Shown here: in pieces, positions 10,483-22,027 of the stretch
How positions within the stretch are numbered: the first letter of the stretch is position 1
How the letters are laid out: each line of letters starts with the position of its first letter
DNA from: Thamnidium elegans
Lineage: Eukaryota > Mucoromycota > Mucoromycetes > Mucorales > Mucoraceae
Assembly: GCA_025201345.1 (NCBI GenBank)
Contig: JAIXMG010000007.1
Span: 930,001 to 994,000, forward strand
Length of the DNA: 64,000 bases
Direction: 5' to 3'
The notes under the pieces: model-generated
What the model was told of the DNA's origin: nothing
What the model saw: only the letters and a program-made list of their open reading frames with translations
Databases searched by the model: none
Position numbers and translations under genes: made by a program

Positions 10483-10782
10483 ACAATCTTGTTGTTGTTG
10501 TCTCTTTCATCACGTTCTCTTACGCCCATAGGACGAACTGGTGTACCATCTGATACTCTAGGCTTTTCTCCCAATACAGCTTTTTATTTTATTTAGTTTT
10601 TTCTTTCTTTCTTTTTCTCGTTTTTTATTACCTCTTTTATAAAGAATCCAAGAAGTAACTACAACAAAAGGTGTAGAAACAATAATCGTTGCTAATCTTG
10701 AATGAACAAAAAGTTAATTATGAATTTACTTTTTGTGCATTCGTTCATACCTTTTTCCTGCTGGTGATAACTTGATAGACAT
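10479..10782 (-). CDS. Small single-pass membrane protein, unknown function
   Basis: Three exons on the minus strand, 10751-10782, 10632-10696 and 10479-10579, keep phase and give 65 residues. After a short basic start (MSIKLSPAGKR) there is one membrane helix (LATIIVSTPFVVVTSWILY), then KRAVLGEKPRVSDGTPV and a charged tail ending DNNNKIV. All splice sites are GT-AG. The layout resembles small mitochondrial or ER proteins, but I do not recognise the family. Its stop codon overlaps that of PTEN tail-to-tail by 4 bp. Confidence 0.62.
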
Positions 10783-10999
10783 TTTTAATAAATAAATTAA
10801 AAAAGGAAAGAGAAACAACTAGGGTGGGTGTTCGCGCTGCATTTTAAAAATACAAAAAAAAAGTGACAGTTTGCTATAATTGTAATAAAAGGGTTTATTA
10901 TTATTATAAAGTATATCATTATGCTGTACAACTCATTTCCCTCCGAAAAAGAGTGCTTAAAGCGCTTTCGCATCTTTTTTTTTCGAAAAAAAAATCAAT

Positions 11000-11983
11000 C
11001 TAACCGCGAACATACTTCACCTTTTGCTTCTTTGCTTTAGCAGGAACGGCAGGTGGTTGAATAGCTTGTTGTTGTGCAGTCATTTCAGATAAAGTAGGAA
11101 GACCTTGTGCCTTACGTTGTTCATCAGCAAGTGCTTCAATCTCTGCTAATGTTGTTAAAGGTGATACAATGGATTTAGGAACATCACCTTCCTTTTGAAT
11201 ACCAGGTAATAATTTAGCAATAGTAATAAATAATTGTTTACGCGTAATAATGTCTTCATGAATAAAAAAGTTGGCGCTGTTCTTCATTTGAACTCTGACA
11301 CGTCCAACGTTAGCCCAGTCACGAGGATGACGCTTGTTCTAATTAAAACAGTATTTAAGTATTATTTTTCCTGTACACACTCCCTTTTTTTTAACTTACT
11401 TCATATACAGCGGAAAATCCTAGCTTTTGACAAGCAATAGACATATGGTATGCATGAGGGTTGTTTACTGCTTTTTCTTTAGAAATCTTTCGTCCATCCT
11501 GAACTGATTTATCGGCGTCGATATAACAAGGATAAACACAAACCCAACTAATTTTAAAAAAATATATGTGTAAGCACGTATTATTTTTACCCCCAAGGTG
11601 AATCCTTACTCTTTATATTCTTCAGGACTCATACGACGAATGTTTCCTCCAGGACCAGTAGCAACGGAAACAAAACCAGGATTTTGAGAAGTAGCAGCAG
11701 GACGCTGAGCCTCACCCATACTGCCCATACCACCCATACCGCCCATCATATCGCCTAAACCACCAGCTCCGCCCATACTTTGCATCATCTTTTGAAGTTG
11801 AGCCATATCAGGCATACCACTGGCGCCTAAATTAGGCATACCACCGCCTACATTAGGTCTAGATGATGAAGATGGCGCATCGGAAGGAAGAGGAAAATCC
11901 ATGTTATCAATATCCATGTCATCTTCATCGTCAAGGAAGACAGCATTTTTTTGTGTCTTTTTTAAATTATTAAGCATAGACAT
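11000..11983 (-). CDS. SEC65: Signal recognition particle subunit SRP19/Sec65
   Basis: Exons 11610-11983, 11400-11547 and 11000-11338 (minus) join in phase to 286 residues. Residues 1-125 are an acidic and Gly/Met-rich lead (DDEDDMDIDNMDF; MGGMGGMG), as in fungal Sec65. The SRP19 core spans the exon junctions: CVYPCYIDADKSVQDGRKI, NPHAYHMSIACQKLGF, then NKRHPRDWANVGRVRVQ, a signature of SRP19. The tail is basic (KAKKQKVKYVRG). SRP19 binds helices 6 and 8 of SRP RNA and allows SRP54 to load for protein targeting to the ER. It diverges from TFB3, with 190 bp between start codons. Confidence 0.92.
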
Positions 11984-12173
11984 TTTTTATAAATTGTACT
12001 TAAAAAGAATAATGAAGAACGAAAAAAAAAAGAAAGAAAAAGTATACGATTTAAAAATAAGGTGTTTTTTACGGTCACGGTTAAAGAAAAAAAAGCGAAA
12101 TGCGACTCCCAAAAGGTAAGAAAAAAAAGTAGCTCTTTTTTCCTGTACCCTTTTTGTAATACATAGACAAAAT

Positions 12174-13502
12174 ATGACGAGTAGTTTGAGAAACCAAACG
12201 TTAATGATTGGAAAGACAGGTTCTTCTGTTGTTTCTTTTCAGGTAAATGAAAACCAAAAGCATTAGACTCGTTTTAAATACTTATTTTTTTTTTTGTCTG
12301 TTTGTTCCAACTAGGAAGAAGATGCACAATGTCCTGTTTGTAAGAGCGATAAGTATCTTACACCTAATCTCAAACTTTTGGTATCTCCCTGTTTTCATAA
12401 AATGTAATTATAAGCTCTATATGTTTTAGTTTTTGTACTTGTAACTTACTTTTTTATAAATTAGGTGTGAGTCTTGTATCGATCGTTTGTTTGGCGCAGG
12501 ACCAGCACCATGTCCCATTTGTCAACAGGTACTAAGAAAGAATCAATTCATGTCACAAATCTTTGAAGATCTTGCAGTAGAAAAAGAAGTGCGTATTCGT
12601 AAAAGAGCAGCTAGAGTGTAAGTTGAATAAAAATATATACGTAGTATATTTTTTAATTGAAGCTGTCAAAAAATTATACAGATTTAATAAGAGAGGGGAA
12701 GATTTCCCTAGTTTACGAGCATATAATGATTATCTAGAGATGGTAGAAGATATAAGTATGTTTTATGTGTATATATATACAATATTTATATGTGTATTGA
12801 AATGTGTGTGTTTCGATAGCGTTTAATTTAATGAATGAAGTGGATGTGGCGGAAACAGAAGCGAAAATTGCTGCATATGAAATGGAAAATAAGGACAGCA
12901 TTGCAGCTAATCAAGCGAAGAATGCTAATGAGCAAAGATTTAGAAGCTTCCAAGATGAATTAGAAAAGAAAGAAAGAGAACAAAAGAGAGAAGAATATTT
13001 ACAGCAGCTGGAAGAAGAACGAAAGATTAAAGAAATTGAGAAATCCGATATTATATCTGAATTGGCTACAACAAATAAATCTGCTCAAGCTGTTATTCAA
13101 ACAAGACAAGCAACTGCTCTTAAAAGATCTTCGGCTCTTCGTCAACAATCAGATACCGGTACAAATAATAATAATAGGCTATCTATGCCTTCTTGGATCA
13201 CTACTGCTATGGATACTGATGCTGAAATGAGAGAATCTGAAGCTAGAAACTTTGATCCCTTATCATTACAGTATCGATATACTACTGGGTATACTGTTAG
13301 AGAGAATTATATTGATCCGTAAGTTTTAAATTACAATTAAATGTACTACCATTTATCTGACCTTTCTTTTTATATACGTAGATCTACAGAATATCTTCAT
13401 AATAACAAACAGACTAGAGCAGGTGGGTTTGCTCCAAAATTTGCTCACCAACGTGCATTGATGTCAGCATTCACTGGGTTATTATGTCAACCTATAGAAT
13501 AA
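12174..13502 (+). CDS. TFB3: TFIIH CDK-activating-kinase assembly factor MAT1/Tfb3
   Basis: Six exons, 12174-12242, 12315-12403, 12465-12617, 12682-12755, 12820-13318 and 13382-13502, keep phase and give 334 residues, close to yeast Tfb3 (321) and human MAT1 (309). The N-terminal C3HC4 RING spans exons 2-3: CPVCKSD, SPCFHKMCESCIDRLF, CPIC. The linker has NKRGEDFPSLRAYNDYLE, typical of MAT1, followed by a long coiled coil coded by exon 5 (EMENKDSIAANQAKNA and a Glu/Lys-rich stretch). The C-terminus has RAGGFAPKFAHQRAL. Tfb3 ties the kinase module (CDK7/cyclin H) to core TFIIH in transcription and repair. Confidence 0.93.
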
Positions 13503-14150
13503 AAAATATGCTAGTGAATGAGTTTTTTATTTATTTATTGATAAAACTATACAAAGTGTGTGAATAATTAAAAAAAAAAAAAAAAAAAAAAAAAGAAAGG
13601 GCAACAAATGATGTTGTCTGTATATGAATAATAATAATAAATAAATATATATATATATATAATGTGTGTATATATATATAATGTGTGTATATATATATAA
13701 AGTAACTTTTTTTTAGTGTGAGAGAGAAAAAGGTAACCACTTTATAACTTACATAAGAGTAGCCTTTCCTTTCTTTCTTTCTTTTTTTTTATATGTATTA
13801 AGAAAAAAAAAAGGCTATTCAAGTCATGTATGCATAATTTGGTTAGGGAAACATGATCAACCTTGTATGACACAACTTAGTCTATATTTCATACCAAGGT
13901 AGGATAGATACATTCTTGTAGGGAAAACGCGTATACTCTTCAAGTGAGGAAAATTAAGATCTACAATTATATGTTAACAAGGCTATATTATTATGCCTAT
14001 AGTATTTCTTTTTTTACCCTTTATATCAACATATATTCCTAATAAAAACGGTCATTAAAATAGTTAGTTTTGTATTATATCGTTTTAAAACATTACTCTA
14101 TTTGTTGCTTTAACACACACACACACACACACACTCTCTCTCTCTCTCTC
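13503..14150. repeat. Microsatellite-rich spacer
   Basis: No gene seen. Contains an A run (13570-13594), a TA-rich minisatellite with two copies of an AATGTGTG(TA)n unit (about 13644-13700), and a compound (AC)n(TC)n microsatellite (14113-14151) next to the following open frame. This marks the edge of the gene-dense block. Confidence 0.7.
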
Positions 14151-14435
14151 TTACATTAAATTGTAAATAATTTGATATATACCTCCCAATGTAAACGCCT
14201 GTTCTATCTTGTAGTGATTATTTGATTGAAAAGGTACCCATTTATTATCTCGAAAAAATAACCAAGTTATCTCTTGTGGAAAGTCATGTAGTGAATCAGA
14301 TGAATTAGGTTGTTCAGGTATTTCGTTTAAAGTACAATCCCGTGAATCAGAAGAAGGCGGTGAAATGCTATTTGGTGTCAGTGGTAGTCTATTACTATTG
14401 TTACTAGTATAATATAATGGCTGATATTGATTCAT
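14151..14435 (-). CDS. Orphan exon-like frame, possible DDHD/WWE-type N-terminus
   Basis: A 94-codon minus-strand frame starting MNQYQPLYY. After a Ser/Pro-rich stretch it contains ITWLFFRDNKWVPFQSNNH, which resembles the Trp-rich opening (WFF...W.PF...D) of DDHD-type lipases. A donor-like GGTATATA follows in its last codons, but I find no downstream exon in the 650 bp of low-complexity DNA beyond it. It may be a broken gene or a chance frame with one exon left. Weak call. Confidence 0.35.
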   Translation of the reverse strand: MNQYQPLYYTSNNSNRLPLTPNSISPPSSDSRDCTLNEIPEQPNSSDSLHDFPQEITWLFFRDNKWVPFQSNNHYKIEQAFTLGGIYQIIYNLM

Positions 14436-15488
14436 AAAGCTTGGGGTATACTATCGCTATCTTCTATAAACGAAGAAGAAGAAAGAGAGAAAAATTAAAA
14501 AGTAAAAAGGGAAAAATGAATATAAATAGTAAAAAAAAAAAAAAAAAAAGATCATGTAATACAGAATTATTTTTATTAGTGTTCTTCAGCTAAAATACAA
14601 TAACTATTACTTTGTAACTATCCTTATATAACTTTTCTTTTCTACTTTGGCCAATGAAAATCTTTTTATATAGATATGTGATATTCCTATTTATTTACTA
14701 TGACTACCACTGTTGTCGCGTGTCGATTATACAACAATTAAAACTTATGTCTGGGCAATATACAAAATCATTAATGTTTGTTAACCTTGTATTCTCCCTC
14801 AAAAAATATTGAGTATAAATACATGGCATACCAATGAAAAATTTATCTCATTTTATATACACATGTAAAAAGCGAAAGAATACAAATGTTCCATACCTGT
14901 TTCAAAAAAAGAAAGTTGTACTAATAACATTTAGTTTCACAAACAAATGTAAGTTACTAAACTGTTTCTTTTTTTATATATAACGTAACCCACTCTAAAG
15001 TAATATATATAAATTAAATAGGAGTATATACTATATATCTAAGAACTCTTTTTAAAGAAAATCTGTAGCATAAACAAATAGAGAAAAAGAAAAGCTTATT
15101 TTTTTTTTTGCAAATGTAAAATGTTTAAAGATTTTATTCGTCATTCAAGTATCTACATCTCATATTGCCTTATTAGGATAAAGTTATTTTCACAAAAAAA
15201 AACTGTTAAAACAATATTGATGTTTAATGACAGGCAATGTTATCTCTTTTTCATTTCATATAATAATGACATATGTTCTGGCTCTCCCATAAAAACACAT
15301 AGCTGTTACAACATGAAATTTCAAATAGTGATAGAAGAGTTCCACTTTATTACAATCGCATTACGAACTAGTTATAAGATTCTATACACGCGAAAAAAAA
15401 AAGGGAGACTTGATACCATACGCACCATTGATATCAGTATTTGGTCTTCTTTGCTTTTTTTTCTCTTTTTCTCTTTTTTGTTCTTGTC
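14436..15488. other. AT-rich spacer, no gene seen
   Basis: The 144-codon plus-strand frame at 15121-15555 is rich in Ile, Tyr and Phe, runs into a solo LTR and shows no protein signature, so I treat it as chance. Nothing else can be supported. Confidence 0.55.
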
Positions 15489-15910
15489 TGATATATACAG
15501 ACTATATATCCCTCTTCATCTTCGTTATTATTACGATATAGCACATCAAAACTAAACATTATTAATCATAGACGATTAATAATACAATATAGAATTATCC
15601 TAAACAATCATCCACTTTATTATTATCAATGACAGGGCAACTGTCATTTAATAATAAGAGCTACCAATTAAACACAATGCACATAAATGCTTAAACCAAT
15701 CCAGATAACAAACCAATCGGATTATCAATAAGGATTAACCATAATCCTTATGATATTTAAAACTGACTTTTTCTTACTCTACAATTAGAATGGCTAATTG
15801 TATAACCCCTTTAGTATAAATACATCCTTCTTTTTCATCTAAAATAAAAACAATCACAATTAAGACTTTTATCAATACTTTAAAGGACTTATTTTCTATT
15901 GTATATTTCA
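15489..15910 (+). mobile_element. Solo LTR, family alpha, copy 1
   Basis: 422 bp starting TGATATATACAGAC and ending TTGTATATTTCA, so TG...CA ends. It has a TATA-like TAGTATAAATACATCC and a downstream AATAAA. Three more near-identical copies occur at 30631, 45306 and 58056, each with an exact 5-bp target duplication. This copy has no matching flanks (TTGTC against ATCAC), which suggests recombination or decay. Confidence 0.85.
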
Positions 15911-16118
15911 ATCACCAGCCACAGTACGAACCGCAGTACTGCGCAACTTCAGAAATCATATAAATATCTCTATAATTATCTTAAATAAAAGATCATCTTT
16001 ATTCTTATCATAAATCAGTTAAAATAGTTTTCCGAAATAAATACTCCCTATTTATTTCTCTTATTAGACTTTCAGCCAATTATCAGGCATCAATTTAACT
16101 ACCGTCTTCAGACTTATT

Positions 16119-16255
16119 TTAGAATAATTAAAATTTTATTCATAATAAAATTTAGGCTCTTCTGATTTCTTTGATATTTAGCTTGAATAGCTAGTACCAT
16201 TACTTGAAGAGATAATTAGAAAACAAGTTTTGTGGGTCAATTTATGTACCCACTG
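16119..16255. mobile_element. Right-end fragment of a Tc1/mariner element
   Basis: Aligns closely with the right end of the element at 40041-41817 and ends in the same GTACCCACTG followed by TA. It keeps a 14-bp segment (GTTTTGTGGGTCAA) that the 41-kb copy has lost, so it preserves the better version of the terminal repeat. No transposase is attached. The sequence just after it (about 16262-16400) resembles the subterminal part of CACTA element A at 21138-21260. Confidence 0.75.
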
Positions 16256-16399
16256 TATAAATGTATCTCAAAATGTGCTATCGATATCCTATTATTGAAT
16301 AAATATTTTATGTAATGACCTTTTAATGATCCAATAAGAGCTGTAATCTTTTTTTTTACAAATAAATTTTATTAAGGTTAAACTAGCGATATTGATAGC

Positions 16400-16520
16400 T
16401 GAATCATTAATGATAAATTATTATCACTGATGATAAATCAAGCACCGATGATAATCCCAATCATCAATGATAATCCTAATCATCAGTATTAAATCTTAAT
16501 CATTAATGATAAATTTATCA
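16400..16520. repeat. Short ATGATAAT/ATCATCA repeat cluster
   Basis: About 120 bp of interspersed direct and inverted copies of TCATTAATGATAAA and AATCATCAATGATAAT. It may be a subterminal repeat array of a decayed CACTA-type element, given its neighbours; that is inference. Confidence 0.4.
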
Positions 16521-16588
16521 TTTCTGCTCGCCTTAGGAATCCTAGACTTAGTACTTTTGATACTCTGTGTCAGTACTTCCTGTGGTGC

Positions 16589-16966
16589 TCAATTGTCGAG
16601 GAGTTTCAGCATATTGTCGCATTCATGGTCTTTTTCGTCCAGTACTTGTTGTAGTATATCGATAAGGTGTGGTATATTTCGAACAACGTCTTCATAATGC
16701 TCGACTGCTATACTGTACAAGAGTTTGATCGTTTCGTTGTCATTCCATGGCATATCATTGGTTGATGCTGTGCCTTTTATCAAAAATAAGCCAAGAGCTA
16801 CGAAGGGGTCCAATGGTTTCGTAAGAATACATTTATCAATGCTTGAATAACATAAAATGAAGCATTCGGACGCCCATACATCACAAGGAAAAGAATACCA
16901 ACCTTCGATTCGGCTTTGTTTCGCCAATCGTATACGATTGGCGGAACTTATGGTAACAATGCCCAA
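16589..16966 (-). CDS. Uncharacterised ORF remnant
   Basis: A 125-codon frame with protein-like composition (SIDKCILTKPLDPFVALGLF, NDMPWNDNETIKLLYSIAVE, IPHLIDILQQVLDEKDHE). I recognise no domain. Its first codons overlap a copy of the GGCGGAACTTATGGTAAC terminal repeat of a CACTA-like MITE (compare 50468), so the true 5' end has been replaced by a transposon end. Probably a gene fragment in decay. Confidence 0.35.
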   Translation of the reverse strand: MGIVTISSANRIRLAKQSRIEGWYSFPCDVWASECFILCYSSIDKCILTKPLDPFVALGLFLIKGTASTNDMPWNDNETIKLLYSIAVEHYEDVVRNIPHLIDILQQVLDEKDHECDNMLKLLDN

Positions 16967-17486
16967 TATGGTACCTATGTTTGTTTAAAACGGGATAGTG
17001 AAGATAATAAAGTATAAGATAAAAGGTAAGGTAAAAGAAGGGAAGACAAATACAAGTATTGTGAAAACTTTGTATAGGGGTTTTTATTTCAGAAAAAGAC
17101 AAAGATGATTAAACTAAAGTTCAACCTATATTTATAGTATTTTGGTATCGATAATTATAACATGGGCATCATTCATATCATTGACATATCTAGTAAAGAC
17201 AAGGATATAAATCATAATGGAAAGTTCCTGATATCAATTACATTATATTATTCGTTACTGAATTATTCTATTGATTTCGATCAAGTTATTTTTTTCTAGA
17301 AAGATTTCCTGATCATATTATTGGATCAGTGTGAGACAGGATAAAGGATTACTCTTGATAGCTGAGATAGATATGTAACCATTGGATTAAGTTTCACTTG
17401 ATATAAAATTATTATATTCATGCAAGGTAAGATATACTCTTGTCATGTTAAACTATTAATAAGAAAATAATAAATATTTATGGCGG
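16966..17486. other. Spacer without recognisable feature
   Basis: AT-rich. Apart from the transposon end at 16935-16975 nothing can be supported. Confidence 0.5.
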
Positions 17487-18090
17487 AACCGTTGTACTCA
17501 AAATAATATTATGGTAACTATTATACCAATTTTTTTACGTATAGCCAATCATATTTAATAATGACTTGTTACCATAAAGGTAACAATGGTAACAAGTTTT
17601 TTGAATGAGAAATACTCATCTCATAAGCAAAAGCTAGCCAAAAGAATCTCGAAAACCTTTTAAGGAAGGCTTTAGATACATGTATATTTATTTTTTTGTA
17701 TTCTTTTTAATTTTTTATTATTATCATAATTGAAATGTTTTTTTTTAAAAAGAAAATATGGTCTCCAACACCATATATGTAATAAATGTTGCTATATCTT
17801 TTTTGATTTATACAATTTTTTTTTTTTTTTTTTTTTTTTTTATTGGCTGATTTTTTTTTTTTTACTGAGAAACATTTATGTTACAAATGTTTTTTTTGAT
17901 TTCAATGTATATTAGAATAATTATAAAAACTAGCTTCGCTATTTTTATTTATTTTAATTACATATCATCAAAAACCATAAATACACAAATAAAAAATAAA
18001 ATAAAAATTACATTTTATTTTCAATTTTATTTTTATATTTATTAACATCCGAAACATAAACGTTTCTCAACATAAGCTTTTTTTTTTTGT
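17487..18090 (-). mobile_element. Half copy of a CACTA-type element (inverse of 37880-38474)
   Basis: About 600 bp match, as reverse complement, the right half of the intact element at 36090-38474. It begins with ATGGCGGAACCGTTGTACTC (the CACT of the end is missing) and has the same GGTAAC-rich subterminal array (17505-17600). It ends near AACGTTTCTCAACATAAG. A nested inverted-repeat MITE of about 205 bp lies inside (17868-18075). The left half of the element is absent. Confidence 0.7.
17868..18075. mobile_element. Nested MITE with GAGAAAC ends
   Basis: Terminal inverted repeats GAGAAACATTTATGTT...ACATAAACGTTTCTC bound about 205 bp of AT-rich DNA. The same unit sits at the same place in the element at 36090 (37914-38117). 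A single end of it lies at 40008. A relative with the same GAGAAAC ends is at 25975-26234. Confidence 0.6.
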
Positions 18091-18200
18091 TTATATGGAG
18101 ACAAAATCTCAGAGTTTATTAGTGAAATTTAAAGGAAAAAGGTCACAACTGTGTTTTTGGGTTTTTTGGTTTTTTGGATTTTAAATGGAGATTAACTATA

Positions 18201-18897
18201 TTTTTTTTTTTTTTTTTGGAAGCTATTTGTGATATTGACGATTATGCTAATAAGAGTAAATATCAAAAAAAGAAAATAAAGAAAATAAACGTAGAATTTA
18301 TCAGACTTTAAAAAGGAATTGTTGTTTTTATTAATAAAATAATGTGTGCCTTATATACAAAATAAGTTAAATAAGCGCTTATCCACTTAATATGAAACAT
18401 GGACAATGTTAACCATCTAATAGTGGATGAGCAATTTGGAAATATAAATAGTTTCTTTAGAAGGTCAATTGTAACAGCGGTAATGCTTATTATCTTTCTA
18501 ATTGGCTTTTCTAAATAAAAGATCCAGGATAGAGGCTTGTTCATTCAAAGTAATTGGGGCATTATTTATGAACCAGTTATCTGTCCTTGATAAGAATTAA
18601 AACAGTCTAATGCTTATATAATCGATAAAAGAGAACAATAGAAGGTGTCTGAGTAGATATATGTAATATACAACATTTGTGTATAATTTATGTAAGAAAT
18701 ATGTGAGAACATATACTTGTATAAATTATGTATAAATTTGTACCATTGAATATACTACGTAAGTACAACACTATTACAAGTTGTGTAATAAAATAGAAGC
18801 AATTATGTGATACGGGAGAGTAACCAAATCTGTTGTCTAGAGTAAGGTGTTTGAATATATGAGGCTGAACTGTGGAAGTTCAGTTGAGAGAGAGAAG
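18201..18897 (-). mobile_element. LINE 3' end with poly-A tail, split by a solo LTR
   Basis: On the minus strand 18897-18771 continues the LINE reading frame of 28241-28938 (PPPL|LSQLNFHSS...) to a stop near TCACATAA and a 3' UTR. After the solo LTR at 18228-18770, the UTR resumes (AATAGCTTCC) and ends in a 17-base poly-A (T run at 18201-18217). This is the genuine 3' terminus of the LINE whose other pieces lie at 21908-28938 (plus) and 30520-31226 (minus). The TSD of the CACTA element that cut it is CTT (AAG at 18895-18897). Confidence 0.65.
18228..18770 (-). mobile_element. Solo LTR, family beta, copy 1
   Basis: 543 bp with TGTGATATT...GTACAACA ends and an exact 5-bp duplication CTATT on both sides (18223-18227 and 18771-18775). 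The sense strand, judged from a TATATAAGG box and AATAAA, is minus. It sits in the 3' UTR of the LINE. Other copies: 21355-21900, 22028-22432 and 50683-52724. Confidence 0.85.
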
Positions 18898-19657
18898 CAC
18901 CACGGCGAGAAATAGCGCTAAATATTAAGCACTGGTGCTTGTACAAGCACTGGAATGCTTGGGGAAGCACTAGCGCTAATTTTAAGCAGGTGAAAAAAAA
19001 ATAATCACTGGAAATTGGAACCCCATCTTTTCAAGCTCAGGGTTAGCTTTTTTTCACAAAAAAATAAAATAAAATAAAAAAGAAATACTAGTAAAAATTA
19101 TGTTTTTGAAAAAAAAACCATTTCAACGCTTGGTGAAGCGCTAGCGCTAAATTTAGCACTGAATTTTTTTTTTTATGTACCGTTTGACATATTGTTATTT
19201 TATCTTCCGCTTAATAAAAGACTTTATAAACTATGCGTTTTTTTTTTTCAAGCTTCACTCTATTCAACTACTTTATAACTATTTTACTTTTTTAAATGAA
19301 TATTACGACCGTTAGTTACAACAATAAAAAAAGACCTTACTGCTAACTCCATAAAATATGGTAAATAATAAAGATGTAATTCTAATTTATTGTACATATA
19401 CAGAATTTTTTATAATAAGCCTATCTCGTAATAATTTGCAAATCACTATCGAAGTAGAAGTTCCTTTTTTTTAAAAGGCAAAAATATATCTTTTTTTTTT
19501 AAGACAAACGAAATAATTTACACTACTATTACAAGTCGTTTATCTTGCTGGCATTTTTGAACATGTCTTGATCGAAAGCTGTCGAAGACAAAATGACATA
19601 GTACCAATTGGACGACCCAACTTGTTTATTTATCAAGTCAGTCTTTTGAATTAAACC

Positions 19658-20510
19658 TGTCGTATTTGAGGTTGATATTTATATAAAACATATAAATAAT
19701 CATATTATGAATAAAAACAAGCTTAATAATAAAAACTTCTAATATTTCAATAATAATGCATCCCGATACATTATTATTAAACACCGAAATCAATACGGAC
19801 ATTTCTAGTGAAAACGGTTCCTACTTCTGACTTAAAATATAAAAATTTTAATCCAATAACATTAATGCGAGATAAGAGATATTGTAATAACATTGGTCTT
19901 GATCCAGAACTAGCTACTCTGGATAAAAGAAAGGAACACCCATTGTTATAAGCAATACATTAACTCACATCAATGATATGAATAGTATAAATAATATACT
20001 CTAGGACATATAGAAAATATCTCCTTTATAATAATAAAACAAATATACAGTAATAATACTCTATATCTTGTAATGACAATCCTTTAATTATATAAAATAT
20101 AATTATACGGGAAAAAGTTCTAGTCAGAAATATATAAATAAAATATAAGGAACGTTTCATCAACCTACTCATAACATATCCAATAAGGACGATTCGACCA
20201 CCCTGTCATTATTAAAAACAAGGTGGAGATTACCGGAAGGACATGTTATCCGGTCAAGGGGATTGGATCAAAGAATATTTATAGTCAATTCGAAAGAGTA
20301 GAATATATATATTTGAAAGTGAGAAGGTTGAGTCTAGATATTGACCCGAACCTATCATAACAATAAGATCAGGTACCGATTACGGTTGTCAAGAAGTATA
20401 AAAAGGGATTATTATTTAGTTTAGCAGAATTCTTTAGTTTATTTTTAATTAATAAATTTCTCTAAGTTTTATCTCGATAATTTATCGTCTAATTTACTTC
20501 AATTCCAACA
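19658..20510 (+). mobile_element. Solo LTR, family gamma, inside CACTA element A
   Basis: 853 bp with TGTCGTATTTG...AATTCCAACA ends and an exact 5-bp duplication AAACC (19653-19657 and 20511-20515). The empty site is present in elements B and C. A TATAAAAAGGG box (about 20397) and a downstream AATAAA give plus orientation. No internal retrotransposon genes remain. Confidence 0.85.
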
Positions 20511-21354
20511 AAACCAACAGTTGAAATAATGTCGGCGAATCCCGAGATTAATAACACTGGGGATTCGTTTTTTTTTTTTTAGTATAAATATTTCGTTTTT
20601 TTTTAATTGCGTTTCCTTTCCTTTTATTTTTTTCTTTTATCAATTTTTCTTAATAAAATAAAATAAAAGTTCTCTTGAACTTTACTTATATAGGTTTTCG
20701 CCATGTTGTAACTCATCTCATTCTTTGAAATCAGGTAATGCTATTAAGTATAAATTATGAAGACAACTACATATATCTAATATTCTATTATTTCTATTCT
20801 ATATATTTTTTATTTCTATTACTGCTTGCTTAAAGGGTATTTACTTTAATAAATTTTGCTAAAAGGTAATTATTTCATTTGATTCAAACTTAATAATAGC
20901 TTATTCTGACTCTTTTTTTTTATATAGGTATTGTCTTATTCCACAAGTGTCCATTCCCTTTTTTTTTCTTTTTTTATTATTGTCCGTATCAAAATATAAT
21001 AACAAACTATAATATACACATATACCCTTCCATTTCTTAATATATACATTCACATATAAATAAATAATAAAAATACTCGCTTTTTTTCAGAATCTCTCTT
21101 TTTTTTTATATATACCTGAATATATAAATATTTATTACAAAATGTGCTATAATTATTATATTATTGAATAAATATTTTATACCATGACCTGATTAATTCC
21201 ATACCGTCGTAATGCTGTTTTTTTTTAAATGTGAGCCAACGCTTAATCTAGCGATAGTGATCAGCCAAGCGTTAGTCGTAACTGAAGCGCTAGCGCTAAA
21301 CCAAGCACCAGTGCTTAGCAACAGCGCTAAATTTAGCGCTATTTCTCGCCTTGG

Positions 21355-21900
21355 TGTTATATCTACGTATTATATTTCAATAAATACTAATTTATATATA
21401 CTTATACAAGTCATATCCTCATATGTCACTTACATAAGCTATACACAAATCACAGTATTTATTTACAAATTAATCTCAGATATATTCTATTGTTCTATCG
21501 CTTTGATCATAAAACTAGAAGACTGCTTAAACTCTTGACAAACAGAAGATAACTGGTTTACATAAATAATTGTCACATTATTTATAATCAACAAGCCTCT
21601 ATCTTACGTCTTTTGTTAAAGAAGCCAATTAGAAGCATAATACGCATCGCTGCTATTGTAATTGACCTTCTAAAGAATCTATTTATCTTTCCAAATTGCT
21701 CATTCATTAATGTCTCGTTGAAACTGTCCAAGTTTCACATTAATGGTAAGCGCTTATTCAACCCATAATATGTATATAAGGCACACACTTTTTCATTAAT
21801 AAAAATAACAATCTATTCTTAGTCTGATAATTATCTAGTTATTTTACTTTTTTATTTTATTTTTTGATATAACTTTTATTTTATAACCGTTAATATCACA
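21355..21900 (+). mobile_element. Solo LTR, family beta, copy 2, inside a CACTA terminal repeat
   Basis: 546 bp, TGTTATATCTACG...TAATATCACA, with exact duplication CTTGG at 21350-21354 and 21901-21905. It split the right terminal repeat of CACTA element A (CTCGCCTTGG | TG). TATATAAGG and AATAAA give plus orientation. Confidence 0.87.
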
Positions 21901-21907
21901 CTTGGTG

Positions 21908-22027
21908 TAGCCCCTATCAAACTGATGGCATATGCTGACGATATTGTCTGTTTTCTAAATACACCCAATGAACTCTCTAAGCTGCAAGAACTGCTCGCTG
22001 TTTACTCCTCTGCTTCCAACGCCTTGG
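21908..22027 (+). pseudogene. LINE reverse transcriptase fragment with YADD motif
   Basis: Translates to APIKLMAYADDIVCFLNTP and on to ELSKLQELLAVYSSASNA. MAYADD is the catalytic motif C of non-LTR reverse transcriptases. The fragment begins right after the CACTA end and its TAG duplication, and ends where a beta LTR enters. In frame it continues the minus-strand piece at 30630-30520 (QRSTV|APIKLM). Confidence 0.82.

Larger units (their letters stand above)
18898..21907 (-). mobile_element. CACTA-type element A, non-autonomous
   Basis: Ends are CACCACGGCGAGAAATAGCG and, at the right, CTCGCCTTGG, then an LTR, then the remaining TG of the terminal repeat at 21906-21907. Subterminal arrays of AGCGCTAA and AAGCACTGGTGCTT motifs lie inside both ends. 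Without its two nested LTRs the element is about 1.6 kb, like B and C. It keeps only the last exon of a Tnp2-like transposase (minus strand, about 19555-19657 and 20511-20570; SSNWYYVILSSTAFDQDM), so it is a deletion derivative. Orientation is opposite to B. Flanking 3-mers are AAG (left) and TAG (right), explained by recombination with B. Confidence 0.82.

Noticed and set aside
15121..15555. 144-codon plus-strand open frame
   Set aside because: Low-complexity Ile/Tyr/Phe-rich translation, no domain, and its 3' end lies inside a solo LTR.
16400..16520. Operator-like or CRISPR-like repeats of ATGATAAT
   Set aside because: Irregular spacing and mixed orientation fit a subterminal transposon array better; kept only as a low-confidence repeat.
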